From: Prevotella sp.
GTDB lineage: Bacteria > Bacteroidota > Bacteroidia > Bacteroidales > Bacteroidaceae
Length of the DNA: 64,000 nt
Assembly: GCA_017645645.1 (NCBI GenBank)
Contig: JAGCOB010000026.1
Coordinates: 50,781-114,780, forward strand
Direction: 5' to 3'
In this document: piece by piece, positions 1 through 9,803 of the stretch
How positions within the stretch are numbered: position 1 is the first letter of the stretch
Layout of the letters: each line of letters opens with the position of its first letter
Notes under the pieces: model-generated
Databases searched by the model: none
What the model saw: only the letters and a program-made list of their open reading frames with translations
Told to the model about the DNA's origin: nothing
Position numbers and translations under genes: made by a program

Positions 1-909
1 AACATCAACCAGGGTGAGTTTATGGTCTATAGCCCTGATGGTGGCCTAGTAGGTGTAGATACCATCAAAGTGCGCGATGGCAGATTCTCCTATGAGAAGG
101 AGGTGCGTAAGGAAGTGACCTTGATGATTGTCTTTCCAAACTTCACCGAACAGGTAGTTTTTGCGGCTCCCGGGAAGGAAGTGGAGATCAAGGGTGATGC
201 CACACACCTGAAGGAGGTTTCTATTAAGGGTACAGATGAGAATGAGGAACTGACGAAACTGCGTATGCGTGTCAACAAACTTACTCCTCCAGAGATTCCT
301 GCTGCTATTGCCCAGTTTATCGAAGAAAATCCCACCTCTATCATCAGTATCTATCTGCTTGACAAATATTTTGTGTCGGCAAGGATACCTGACTGTGTGG
401 AGGGTCAACGACTGGCCTCCCTGATGCTGAAAGCCAATCCCGATAATGGACGGCTGCGTAAGTTGGAAAAGCAACTCGAAGGACTGAAAAACAGCAGACT
501 TCAGGCTTCCCTGCCTGTATTCTCCACAGCGGATATCAATGGCAAGAAGACAGATAATAGTCTTTTGAAAGGAAAGATTGGTGTCATCACCACATGGGCA
601 ACATGGAACTACCAGAGTACGGACATCCAACGTAAACTACGCAAACTACAGAAGAAATATCCGGAGAAACTTGCCCTCATCAGTATCTGTATGGACGGTG
701 ACAAGCGGGAGTGCCGAAAGCGTGTCGACCGCGACTCCTTGTTATGGTCGGTGGTCTGTGACGGGCAGATGTTCCAGACTCCTATCGTCCAGAAGTTAGG
801 ATTGTTTACGATACCCTGTATGGTAGTTGTTGACAAGCAGGGAAAGATTATTGCCCGTGATATTGAGCAGAACAAAGTGGAGCAGGAAGTCGAGAAATTC
901 CTGAAATAG
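1..909 (+). CDS. DUF4369 / TlpA-like thioredoxin-fold protein (5' end outside window)
   Basis: The reading frame is open from base 1, so the true start lies upstream; the ATG at 22 is probably internal. The first ~100 residues look like the DUF4369 beta domain that precedes thioredoxin domains in Bacteroidota, and the last ~130 residues look like a TlpA/AhpC-type thioredoxin fold (strand-rich, with TIPCMVVVDKQGK resembling the cis-Pro region). Family members are usually periplasmic, membrane- or lipid-anchored thiol-disulfide proteins. Odd: where TlpA proteins have WCxxC this one reads TTWATWNYQST with no cysteine, so classical redox activity is unlikely. The gene ends directly against the convergent nrdG stop (910). 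Function unknown; the domain call is fairly safe. Confidence 0.75.
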   Translation, partial: NINQGEFMVYSPDGGLVGVDTIKVRDGRFSYEKEVRKEVTLMIVFPNFTEQVVFAAPGKEVEIKGDATHLKEVSIKGTDENEELTKLRMRVNKLTPPEIPAAIAQFIEENPTSIISIYLLDKYFVSARIPDCVEGQRLASLMLKANPDNGRLRKLEKQLEGLKNSRLQASLPVFSTADINGKKTDNSLLKGKIGVITTWATWNYQSTDIQRKLRKLQKKYPEKLALISICMDGDKRECRKRVDRDSLLWSVVCDGQMFQTPIVQKLGLFTIPCMVVVDKQGKIIARDIEQNKVEQEVEKFLK

Positions 910-1404
910 TCAGACATCAGGTTGGAAGAGGACTATTTCCCCTTTCTTCAGCGATACCGGAACATCGATAAGTCGTTGGTTGCTGCTCCCCCGAAACAAC
1001 AAATTTTCATCCCTTAACGATTTGATAAAAGGGCCGTCCACTAATACGTCAATGAGTTCAAGTAGTTGTCGGTGACGAGGGTTGTTGACCAGTGTCTCGA
1101 ATGTAAACCCCGTAAAACACCAGATATCCTTATTCGTCCGTTCCCGTATGGCACGAGCCAGTTCGGTGAATCCTTCTGGCTGGTACATCGGGTCACCTCC
1201 AGAGAATGTCACGTTGGCATAGGGGTCGGCCTCGATGATACGCATAATATCCTCCGTAGACATCGGATGCCCCCCGCTAAAATCCCATGACTGGGGGTTA
1301 TGGCAGCCAGGACAGGCATGACGGCACCCTGCACAATAGATAGAGGTCCGGAAGCCCGGACCGTCTACCATGGTGTCTTCTATGATGTCTAAAACGGAGA
1401 TCAT
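910..1404 (-). CDS. nrdG: Anaerobic ribonucleotide reductase activating protein NrdG
   Basis: This is a 164-aa radical-SAM activase that installs the glycyl radical on NrdD, using a [4Fe-4S] cluster and S-adenosylmethionine. The cluster motif CxxxCxxC is visible as CRHACPGC (Cys27, Cys31, Cys34), followed by NPQSWDF; VTFSGGDPMYQ is the SAM-binding GGD motif. Length is normal for the family. The ATG (1402-1404) directly follows the nrdD stop codon with no gap, so the two are co-transcribed and probably translationally coupled. The stop abuts the stop of the convergent gene at 909. Confidence 0.96.
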   Translation of the reverse strand: MISVLDIIEDTMVDGPGFRTSIYCAGCRHACPGCHNPQSWDFSGGHPMSTEDIMRIIEADPYANVTFSGGDPMYQPEGFTELARAIRERTNKDIWCFTGFTFETLVNNPRHRQLLELIDVLVDGPFIKSLRDENLLFRGSSNQRLIDVPVSLKKGEIVLFQPDV

Positions 1405-3639
1405 CTAGAATAAATTCTGCTGCTGGGAGCCTTCGATATGGGTCACACGGTCGTTGAGCTCACAGAGCTTACCGTGGTTCCAACGGTCTGTGGTCCCCAC
1501 CAGATAACCTGTGATGCGCTGCAACTTATCGATGTTGGTACTGCCACATTTCGGACAAACCTCCAAATTCGGAGAAGCATTCTCATAGCCGCAGTCCATG
1601 CAACGGTTACGGTTGTGGTTGACAGATCCATAACCCATGTTCAACTGATCCATCATATCCACCACGCTCATGATGACCTGTGGGTTGTGGGTGGCATCAC
1701 CGTCAATCTCGACATAGAAGATATGACCGCCACGTGTCATTTCATGATAGGGAGCCTCTATCTCTGCTTTGTGACGGGCAGAGCACTTGTAATAGACGGG
1801 GACATGGTTGGAATTAGTGTAGTAGTCACGGTCTGTTACACCGGGGATACTGCCGAATTCCTTACGGTCTTTCTTGGTGAACTTACCACTGAGACCCTCT
1901 GCCGGGGTGGCTAGAACGGAGTAGTTATGGTGGTAGCGTTCGCAGAAATCGTTTACACGTTCACGCATATAGCTTATAATTTTCAGTCCCAGTTCCTGAG
2001 CCTCAGCACTTTCGCCATGATGCTTGCCTATCAGGGCTACCAGACACTCTGCCAGTCCGATGAAGCCGATACCTAGTGTACCCTGATTGATGACACTTTC
2101 AATGGTATCCGTGGGACCTAACTTGTCAGCACCAATCCACAGACTCTTCATCAACAACGGGAACTGCTTGGCAAAAGCCGTTTTCTGGAATTGATAACGA
2201 TCATCCAGTTGTTTAGCAGCTATTTCCAACATGTTGTCCAACTTAGCAAAGAACATATCGATACGTTTCTGCTGGTCTTTTTCTTCCTTGCATTCTATCG
2301 CTAGCTTGACGATATTGATGGTCGTAAACGACAGGTTACCGCGTCCAATAGAGGTACGAGGTCCGAACCGGTTTTCGAAGACACGTGTCCTGCAGCCCAT
2401 CGTTGCCACCTCATGGACATAACGTTTGGGGTCGTCCGCACGCCAGTCGGGGTCTTGGTTGTACGTCGCATCAAGATTCAGGAAATTGGGGAAGAACCGA
2501 CGGGCCGTCACCTTACATGCCAACTGATACAGGTCGAAGTTACGGTCTTCTGGTAGATAGTTCACACCACGTTTCTTTTTCCAAATCTGAATAGGGAAGA
2601 TAGCCGTCTCGCCACCACCCACGCCTTCGTAAGTTGACAGTAGGATTTCACGCATCACGCAACGACCCTCTGCAGAGGTATCCGTACCATAGTTGATGGA
2701 AGAGAATACTACCTGGTTACCACCACGCGAATGGATGGTATTCATATTGTGAATGAAGGCTTCCATGGCTTGATGTACACGACCAATGGTCTTATTGATG
2801 GCGTGCTGCTGGGCACGTTCCTTACCCGTTAGTCCATCTAACGGTTTCTTTAGATAGTCCATCAAAGGCTCGTCATACAAGTCTTTATAGTCCTCTCCGT
2901 TCAAATCTTCTAAGGCCTTCAGTTCCTCAATATAGGTCAGGCGCACGTAGGGTGCCAAATAGAAGTCGAAGGCAGGAATGGCCTGGCCACCATGCATCTC
3001 ATTTTGGCAACACTCCATCGAGATACAGGCCAGCACCGATGCCGTCTCAATTCGCTTGGCAGGACGACTAGCACCATGACCGGCTATGAAGCCCTTAGTG
3101 AGGATATTATCCAACGGATGCTGTACACAGGTCAGCGACTTTGTGGGATAGTAATCTTTGTCGTGGATATGCAGGTAGTTATGCTCCACTGCCTCACGAC
3201 TCTCTGGCGACAACAGGTAGTCGTCAACAAAGGGCTTGGTGGTCTCGGAGGCAAACTTCATCATCATACCGGCCGGGGTGTCAGCATTCATGTTTGCATT
3301 CTCACGGGTCACATCATTATTTTTGATGTTCACGATATCCAGAAAAACGTCACGGGTTTTGGCCTTACGGGCAATGGAACGCTGGTTGCGATAGGCAATA
3401 TAGCGTTGGGCGACATCTTTACGGGCACTCTTCATCAGCTCCATCTCAACAGCATCCTGGATTTCTTCCACCGTCATCTGGGAATTACCCTTAGCGGCAA
3501 TACGGTCGGTGATGGTCTGCAGCAAACGCTCGTCTTCTCCCTTGTCGGTATGGAGCATCGCCTTACGGATGGCAGCCATGATTTTCTGTTCGTTAAAACC
3601 CACAATGCGCCCATCGCGCTTTACGACTGTCTGTATCAT
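1405..3639 (-). CDS. nrdD: Anaerobic ribonucleoside-triphosphate reductase NrdD
   Basis: This 744-aa class III ribonucleotide reductase makes dNTPs without oxygen. The N-terminus (VVKRDGRIVGFNEQKI) is an ATP-cone allosteric domain of about 90 residues; the middle is the catalytic ten-stranded barrel. Near the C-terminus is a zinc site with two Cys pairs (CMDCGYEN and CPKCGS), then RITGYLVG with the radical glycine at about Gly711, followed by TDRWN. All key elements are present. It lies between a GNAT-like gene upstream (32-nt gap) and nrdG downstream (no gap) on the minus strand. Expected in a strict anaerobe. Confidence 0.97.
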   Translation of the reverse strand: MIQTVVKRDGRIVGFNEQKIMAAIRKAMLHTDKGEDERLLQTITDRIAAKGNSQMTVEEIQDAVEMELMKSARKDVAQRYIAYRNQRSIARKAKTRDVFLDIVNIKNNDVTRENANMNADTPAGMMMKFASETTKPFVDDYLLSPESREAVEHNYLHIHDKDYYPTKSLTCVQHPLDNILTKGFIAGHGASRPAKRIETASVLACISMECCQNEMHGGQAIPAFDFYLAPYVRLTYIEELKALEDLNGEDYKDLYDEPLMDYLKKPLDGLTGKERAQQHAINKTIGRVHQAMEAFIHNMNTIHSRGGNQVVFSSINYGTDTSAEGRCVMREILLSTYEGVGGGETAIFPIQIWKKKRGVNYLPEDRNFDLYQLACKVTARRFFPNFLNLDATYNQDPDWRADDPKRYVHEVATMGCRTRVFENRFGPRTSIGRGNLSFTTINIVKLAIECKEEKDQQKRIDMFFAKLDNMLEIAAKQLDDRYQFQKTAFAKQFPLLMKSLWIGADKLGPTDTIESVINQGTLGIGFIGLAECLVALIGKHHGESAEAQELGLKIISYMRERVNDFCERYHHNYSVLATPAEGLSGKFTKKDRKEFGSIPGVTDRDYYTNSNHVPVYYKCSARHKAEIEAPYHEMTRGGHIFYVEIDGDATHNPQVIMSVVDMMDQLNMGYGSVNHNRNRCMDCGYENASPNLEVCPKCGSTNIDKLQRITGYLVGTTDRWNHGKLCELNDRVTHIEGSQQQNLF

Positions 3640-3671
3640 ATTGTTTTAGTTTAAAATGTATAGTTTAGAGA

Positions 3672-4820
3672 TTAAAAGGATTTGCGATAGCAACGGTGAC
3701 GACGGTGCTGGATAGCTTCCAAGTATTGCCACTGTCCGCGCATGTGCTCGTTGGACTCCATCTGGGGCATCGCCTCTGCCCATTTGAAACCATACCGCTG
3801 GAACCATTGGATGAGGTCGTCGAAGATGAGGGAGTTAGCACCCTTGCCACGATATTCGGGCAACACACCTATCAGCAGCAGGTCGACGACCTCCGTCTTA
3901 TGCCATTTCAGAACTTTCAGGAGATGCCACCAGCCGAAGGGGAACAATTTGCCGTCATGTGTCTTCCGCAAGGCATCATTGAACGACGGGAAGGTGATGC
4001 CGAGGCCCACCATCTTATGCTCGGGTGTGTTCCAATCCTCAATAGCGGTCAGCAGATTCATGTCTGCCACCTTGATATATTGGTCGACGAGTTGATTGAT
4101 CTGTTTCTCGGACAGTTGGGAATAGCCGTACAAGTCCTTGTATGTGGCATTGATGATATCAAAAATTTCCTTGCCCTTGCCTCCCTTGAGCAGTTCCTGC
4201 CGCGTAAACTTACGGACCTGCAGGTTATAACGCTTGCGGATCATCTCCGCTATCTTATGGAACTTGTCGGGAACTTTCTCGGGTACTTTGACACGGTACT
4301 CCATGTAGTCGTTGTCTTTTTCAAAACCGCCCAGTTGTTCAATATGCTGTACATAATAGGGGTAGTTGTAGTTGATATACATCGTTGCCTCCTCGTTGAA
4401 GCCTTCGATGAGCAGTCCCTCACGGTCCATGTCCGTAAAGCCCAAAGGACCTGCTATTTCTGTCATGCCTTTCTCCTTTCCCCATGCCACCACAGCATTC
4501 AGAAGGGAACGACTGACTTCGATATCGTCAATGAAATCAAGCCATCCGAAACGTACATCCTTCCGCTGCCAACGTTCATTAGCACGGTGGTTAATGATGG
4601 CGGCGACACGTCCTACCATCTTGCCGTCACGGAATGCCATGAAGTACTCGACCTCACAGAAATCGAAACAAGCATTCTTGTCCTTTCGCAACGTGTTCAT
4701 CTCGTCGGAATAAAGAAATGGAACCGCTTGTGGACAGTCACGGTACAAATCATAGTGGAACTGAATGAATTGTTTCAGGTCCTTCAGATTACTAACGGTC
4801 TTGATTTCAATAGTTTTCAT
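3672..4820 (-). CDS. GNAT-fold N-acetyltransferase-like protein
   Basis: This 382-aa cytosolic protein has no signal peptide. Residues ~1-130 (FQFHYDLYRDCP, FMAFRDGKMVGRVAAIINH) and ~270-360 (LLLIGVLPEYRGKGANSLIFDDL) read as GNAT elements; the latter has the R/Q-x-x-G-x-G/A acetyl-CoA loop (YRGKGA). Similar ~380-aa two-lobed GNAT proteins are common in Bacteroidota, but I know of no established substrate. The start at 4820 gives an N-terminus (MKTIEIKTVSNLKDLKQF) that looks complete. Odd: that ATG begins 2 nt after the 3' end of tRNA-Arg on the same strand, leaving no room for a ribosome-binding site, so tRNA processing would yield a leaderless message. It is probably co-transcribed with nrdDG. 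Confidence 0.7.
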   Translation of the reverse strand: MKTIEIKTVSNLKDLKQFIQFHYDLYRDCPQAVPFLYSDEMNTLRKDKNACFDFCEVEYFMAFRDGKMVGRVAAIINHRANERWQRKDVRFGWLDFIDDIEVSRSLLNAVVAWGKEKGMTEIAGPLGFTDMDREGLLIEGFNEEATMYINYNYPYYVQHIEQLGGFEKDNDYMEYRVKVPEKVPDKFHKIAEMIRKRYNLQVRKFTRQELLKGGKGKEIFDIINATYKDLYGYSQLSEKQINQLVDQYIKVADMNLLTAIEDWNTPEHKMVGLGITFPSFNDALRKTHDGKLFPFGWWHLLKVLKWHKTEVVDLLLIGVLPEYRGKGANSLIFDDLIQWFQRYGFKWAEAMPQMESNEHMRGQWQYLEAIQHRRHRCYRKSF

Positions 4821-4822
4821 AG

Positions 4823-4894
4823 TACCCCGACCGAGAATCGAACTCGGAACTAAGCTTTAGGAGAGCCTTGTTATATCCATTTAACTATCAGGGC
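4823..4894 (-). tRNA. tRNA-Arg (anticodon CCT)
   Basis: Read on the minus strand, the acceptor arms GCCCTGA and TCGGGGT pair with G-U wobbles. The D-stem is GTTA/TAAC, the anticodon stem is AGGCT/AGCTT around loop CTCCTAA (anticodon CCT), and the T-arm CCGAG-TTCGATT-CTCGG is perfect. It is 72 nt including the discriminator A; CCA is not encoded. A -7 box lies 16 nt upstream, and the GNAT ATG follows 2 nt after the 3' end. Confidence 0.95.
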
Positions 4895-4909
4895 TGTTCA
4901 TTTTGTCTG

Positions 4910-4941
4910 CAAAGATAATAAATATAATTGAGAATTAGCAA
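4910..4941 (-). promoter_or_regulatory. Promoter of the tRNA-Arg / GNAT / nrdDG unit
   Basis: On the minus strand TATCTTTG (4917-4910) matches the Bacteroidetes TAnnTTTG -7 box. TTG at 4941-4939 sits 21 bp upstream. The predicted start is near 4904, about 10 nt before the tRNA. Confidence 0.7.
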
Positions 4942-4970
4942 TTGAAAATGGAGATTTTTGATTACCTTTG
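4942..4970 (+). promoter_or_regulatory. Promoter of the MaoC-type gene
   Basis: TACCTTTG at 4963-4970 with TTG at 4942-4944. Because the box lies inside a possible upstream extension of the reading frame (TTG 4942), it argues for the ATG at 4996 as the real start. It is arranged back to back with the tRNA-Arg promoter. Confidence 0.7.
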
Positions 4971-4995
4971 CATTAAATTTTTAAATAGTGATTTT

Positions 4996-5460
4996 ATGGG
5001 AAAATTAGTCATTAACTCGTACGATGAGTTTGCCGCCCATCTGGGCGAAGAATTAGGAGCCTCTGAATGGCTTCAGGTAGATCAGGACCGTATCAATCTG
5101 TTTGCGGATGCCACCCTCGACCACCAGTGGATCCATGTAGATGTGGCACGTGCTAAAGAAGAGAGTCCTTATAAGAGCACCATTGCCCATGGCTACTTGA
5201 CGCTGAGTCTGCTGCCTTATATGTGGGATCAGATCATTGAGGTCAACAATATCAAGATGCTTGTGAACTATGGTATGAATGATATGCGTTTCGGGCAGCC
5301 CGTCATCACAGGTAGTCGCGTGCGTTTGGTCACCGTGTTGCACAATATCCAGAACCTCCGTGGCATTTGCAAGGCAGAGATTAAGTTCAAAATTGAGATA
5401 GAAGGGCAGCGCAAGCCTGCCCTTGAGGGCATTGCTTCCTTCCTGTATTATTTTGAATAA
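4996..5460 (+). CDS. MaoC-type (R)-enoyl-CoA hydratase
   Basis: This 154-aa single hot-dog-domain protein has no signal peptide. The hydratase-2 signature is present: FADATLDHQWIHVD with the conserved D and H, and further on IAHGYLTLSLLP (the G-H-G-like segment). MaoC enzymes hydrate trans-2-enoyl-CoA or related thioesters; the substrate cannot be told from sequence. The start was chosen at ATG 4996 because a -7 promoter box lies at 4963-4970. It is monocistronic: no gene follows on this strand for 317 bp. Confidence 0.88.
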   Translation: MGKLVINSYDEFAAHLGEELGASEWLQVDQDRINLFADATLDHQWIHVDVARAKEESPYKSTIAHGYLTLSLLPYMWDQIIEVNNIKMLVNYGMNDMRFGQPVITGSRVRLVTVLHNIQNLRGICKAEIKFKIEIEGQRKPALEGIASFLYYFE

Positions 5461-5469
5461 GGGGGGGGC

Positions 5470-5503
5470 AAAAAAATGGGGAGGTGACTCACGTCAGCCC
5501 CCC
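5470..5503 (-). terminator. Intrinsic terminator (minus strand)
   Basis: G/C-rich stem 5503-5478 with one C-C mismatch and loop GTGA, followed by T7. The plus-strand reading has no T-run, so it serves minus-strand transcription only. Confidence 0.75.
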
Positions 5504-5584
5504 ATGACTAAAACCATAACTAGCATAACTACTAATCAAATATTTCAAATCTAACCTAAGCTGATTAATGCTTTTCCTTTTTGT
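5470..5584 (-). ncRNA. Candidate ~115-nt small RNA with own promoter and terminator
   Basis: Minus strand. The -7 box TATCTTTG (5597-5590) and TTG (5620-5618), 20 bp apart, predict a start near 5584. Transcription would end at a strong hairpin (5503-5478: GGGGGGC and TGAC on one arm, GTCA and CCTCCCC on the other, tetraloop GTGA) followed by seven T (5476-5470). No gene lies between promoter and terminator. The RNA carries an 11-codon reading frame (5526-5494, MLVMVLVMGG then stop) whose stop codon sits in the terminator stem, reminiscent of a leader peptide, but no structural gene follows on this strand. Not matched to a known family by eye. Confidence 0.5.
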
Positions 5585-5589
5585 CGCCA

Positions 5590-5620
5590 CAAAGATACAC
5601 CTCTTTTACAAAAGATGCAA
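5590..5620 (-). promoter_or_regulatory. Promoter of the candidate small RNA
   Basis: TATCTTTG on the minus strand at 5597-5590 and TTG at 5620-5618, spaced 20 bp. This is as good a match as the promoters in front of clear genes here. Confidence 0.6.
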
Positions 5621-5735
5621 GTTCTGAAGTTACACGAATCTTTTAATTTGTAACATGTTTATCTTACGCTTCTTTTATGTTACACCACGAAAAGATTTTG
5701 TTTCATTTGGCAACTACTTTCTTTCGAAAAAACAT

Positions 5736-5743
5736 TAATTTTG
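5736..5743 (+). promoter_or_regulatory. Probable promoter of the arabinoxylan enzyme operon
   Basis: TAATTTTG fits TAnnTTTG and lies 34 bp before the first start codon. The upstream element is less clear (TTTG at 5706-5709 is 26 bp away). No operator was recognised. Confidence 0.5.
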
Positions 5744-5774
5744 CAACACATTAAAAACCAGGCTATTCCACTAA

Positions 5775-7733
<1,959 letters not shown>

Positions 7734-7739
7734 AGACCT

Positions 7740-9767
7740 ATGAGAAAGATATTATCCGCCCTGTCAATGCTGACGGCATTGACCATAACGGCACAGAATC
7801 CGATTATCCGCGACCAGTTCGCGGCTGATCCCACTGCGCGCGTATTTAATAATAAGGTGTATGTCTATCCCTCCCATGACATTCCTGCTCCTGAGGGACA
7901 GCGGCAAGACTGGTTCTGCATGGCAGACTACCATGTATTCTCCTCGGAGAACCTGACGGACTGGATAGACCATGGAATCATTCTCTCACAGGAAATGGTA
8001 CCATGGGGCAACCCGACCGCCTATTCCATGTGGGCTCCTGACTGTGTCTATAAGAACGGGAAATACTTTTTTTATTTCCCTAACGCTCCTAGGGAAGGAA
8101 GGGGCTTTACCGTAGGAGTCGCTATCGCTGATTCTCCCACAGGACCTTTTGTCTGTGAGGCTGAGCCTATCAAGGGAGTTTCGGGTATCGATCCTTGTGT
8201 CCTCATCGACGATGACGGCAGTGCCTATCTCTACTGGAGCGGCATGGGTATCCGCGGTGGCAAGCTGAAAAGCAATATGTTGGAACTGGACGGTGAACTG
8301 CAGGAGGTAAAGTTGCCCAAACGGGATGGTATGCCCGAAATGCCCCCGATGAGAATGGGTGGGCAGGTGATGGAGGGACTGCCTGACGGTTTCAAGGAAG
8401 GTCCTTTTGCCTTCAAGCGTAACGGCTGGTATTACCTTACCTTTCCTTGGGTACGCGGTGATACGAGCAATGGTGCTAATCCCACAGAAACTCTTGCCTA
8501 TGCCATGTCTAAGTCGCCTCTAGGACCCTGGGACTTCAAAGGCATCATCATGGCAGAACACGACAACCACTGCTGGACTAACCATCACAGTATCTTGGAA
8601 TACAAAGGGCAATGGTATATTTTCTACCATCGGAATGACTTTTCACCGAGTATGGACAAACGCCGTTCTGCCCGTATTGAAAAAATTGACTTCAATGCCG
8701 ATGGTACCATCCGGGAAGTGAAGCAGACCATACGTGGCGTTGGTATCAACAATGCCACGGAGAAGATAGAGATCGACCGTTATAGCAGTGCCAGTAGTGA
8801 TGTGACCACTCAACTGATTGATACGGTGAACACTTTCCGCAGTTTTGAGGCAACCATTCCTCAGAAGGGTAGTTGGCTGCGTTATGAAGGTATCGACTTC
8901 AGTCCTGTGTCGGACGGCTATCTTGTTGTCAATGTCAAGGCTGCCGACAATACCGAGTTTTATGTGAGGGAGAAGAGAGCCAAAGGTAAAATTATTGCTA
9001 AGGTTCCGATGATAGTAAAGAGCGAAACGAGGTTCCCGGGTATGCCAACTCCCTTCCGTCGCGACCAGAGCAATCAATGGCTCACGATGACTGTTCCTTT
9101 GGAATACACCCCGAAAGGAGTGACAGACATCGTCATTACTAACGAAGGCGGTGCAGCATTCAGCATCAACTGGGTGCAGTTCAAGAACCGCCTTAAGTAC
9201 TTCTCACCAGTTCCGTCTATTGAGTCTTCGTCGCAGCCTGACAACAACGGTTTTATCCGCCGTTGGCGACTGATGGAGCCTATCGCTGTCGATGTACGCT
9301 CCAACGTCATCTTTACCTATTCCTGGTTGCGCAACAAGTTCGATGAAGAACTGAAAAAATTAACGGCTAACAGCCAAAAGTCAAAAGCCAAATGGTACGC
9401 CCTTGACAGCGAGACCTACAACATGAAACTGTTCCGTTTCGCTGAGAAATACGGCAAACAGACCTATGGGAGCTTCTATTGGTGTGAGACTGTTATCGAC
9501 AATCCGGAAGAGATACAGAACGTCCGGTTGGCCTGCGGCTCCAATGGTGCTTCTTTGTGGTGGCTCAATGGGGAAGAGGTGCTGATGCTGGAAGGAGACC
9601 GCCGCATGGTGGAGGATGATGGCATGTCACCCCGCCTGACACTCCGGAAAGGGCGCAACACCCTGCGCTGTGCCGTCATCAACGGTCCCGGTCTTGCTGA
9701 CATGTGTGTCCGTTTTATCGATGAGAAAGGAACTCCGATTACCAACTACAATGTAAAAATTCAATAA
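7740..9767 (+). CDS. GH43 glycosidase with CBM6-like and C-terminal beta-sandwich domains
   Basis: This 675-aa protein has a signal peptide cleaved near ITAQ. Residues ~20-330 are a GH43 five-bladed propeller: catalytic base Asp in AADPTARVFN, pKa modulator Asp in GIDPCVLIDDDG, and general acid Glu in FKEGPFAFKRNGWYYL. A CBM6-like domain follows (~340-485), then a ~170-residue C-terminal segment with galactose-binding-like features (ASLWWLNGEEV). Likely an alpha-L-arabinofuranosidase or beta-xylosidase; subfamily not assignable by eye. A 7-nt repeat insert (9366-9393) encodes TANSQKSKAK between the last domains. Operon gene 2. Confidence 0.88.
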   Translation: MRKILSALSMLTALTITAQNPIIRDQFAADPTARVFNNKVYVYPSHDIPAPEGQRQDWFCMADYHVFSSENLTDWIDHGIILSQEMVPWGNPTAYSMWAPDCVYKNGKYFFYFPNAPREGRGFTVGVAIADSPTGPFVCEAEPIKGVSGIDPCVLIDDDGSAYLYWSGMGIRGGKLKSNMLELDGELQEVKLPKRDGMPEMPPMRMGGQVMEGLPDGFKEGPFAFKRNGWYYLTFPWVRGDTSNGANPTETLAYAMSKSPLGPWDFKGIIMAEHDNHCWTNHHSILEYKGQWYIFYHRNDFSPSMDKRRSARIEKIDFNADGTIREVKQTIRGVGINNATEKIEIDRYSSASSDVTTQLIDTVNTFRSFEATIPQKGSWLRYEGIDFSPVSDGYLVVNVKAADNTEFYVREKRAKGKIIAKVPMIVKSETRFPGMPTPFRRDQSNQWLTMTVPLEYTPKGVTDIVITNEGGAAFSINWVQFKNRLKYFSPVPSIESSSQPDNNGFIRRWRLMEPIAVDVRSNVIFTYSWLRNKFDEELKKLTANSQKSKAKWYALDSETYNMKLFRFAEKYGKQTYGSFYWCETVIDNPEEIQNVRLACGSNGASLWWLNGEEVLMLEGDRRMVEDDGMSPRLTLRKGRNTLRCAVINGPGLADMCVRFIDEKGTPITNYNVKIQ

Positions 9768-9803
9768 TTTAATTAAAATGTAACAATTAAGATATAACGC
9801 TAT

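Noticed and set aside
2992-3654. 220-codon plus-strand frame opposite nrdD
   Set aside because: Shadow of the strongly conserved NrdD ATP-cone and barrel start; no motif or promoter.
3696-4853. 385-codon open frame on the plus strand
   Set aside because: It is antisense to the GNAT-like gene and runs into the tRNA-Arg. The minus-strand frame has a recognisable GNAT loop and is co-directional with nrdDG; the plus-strand translation is cysteine/leucine-rich without any known motif.
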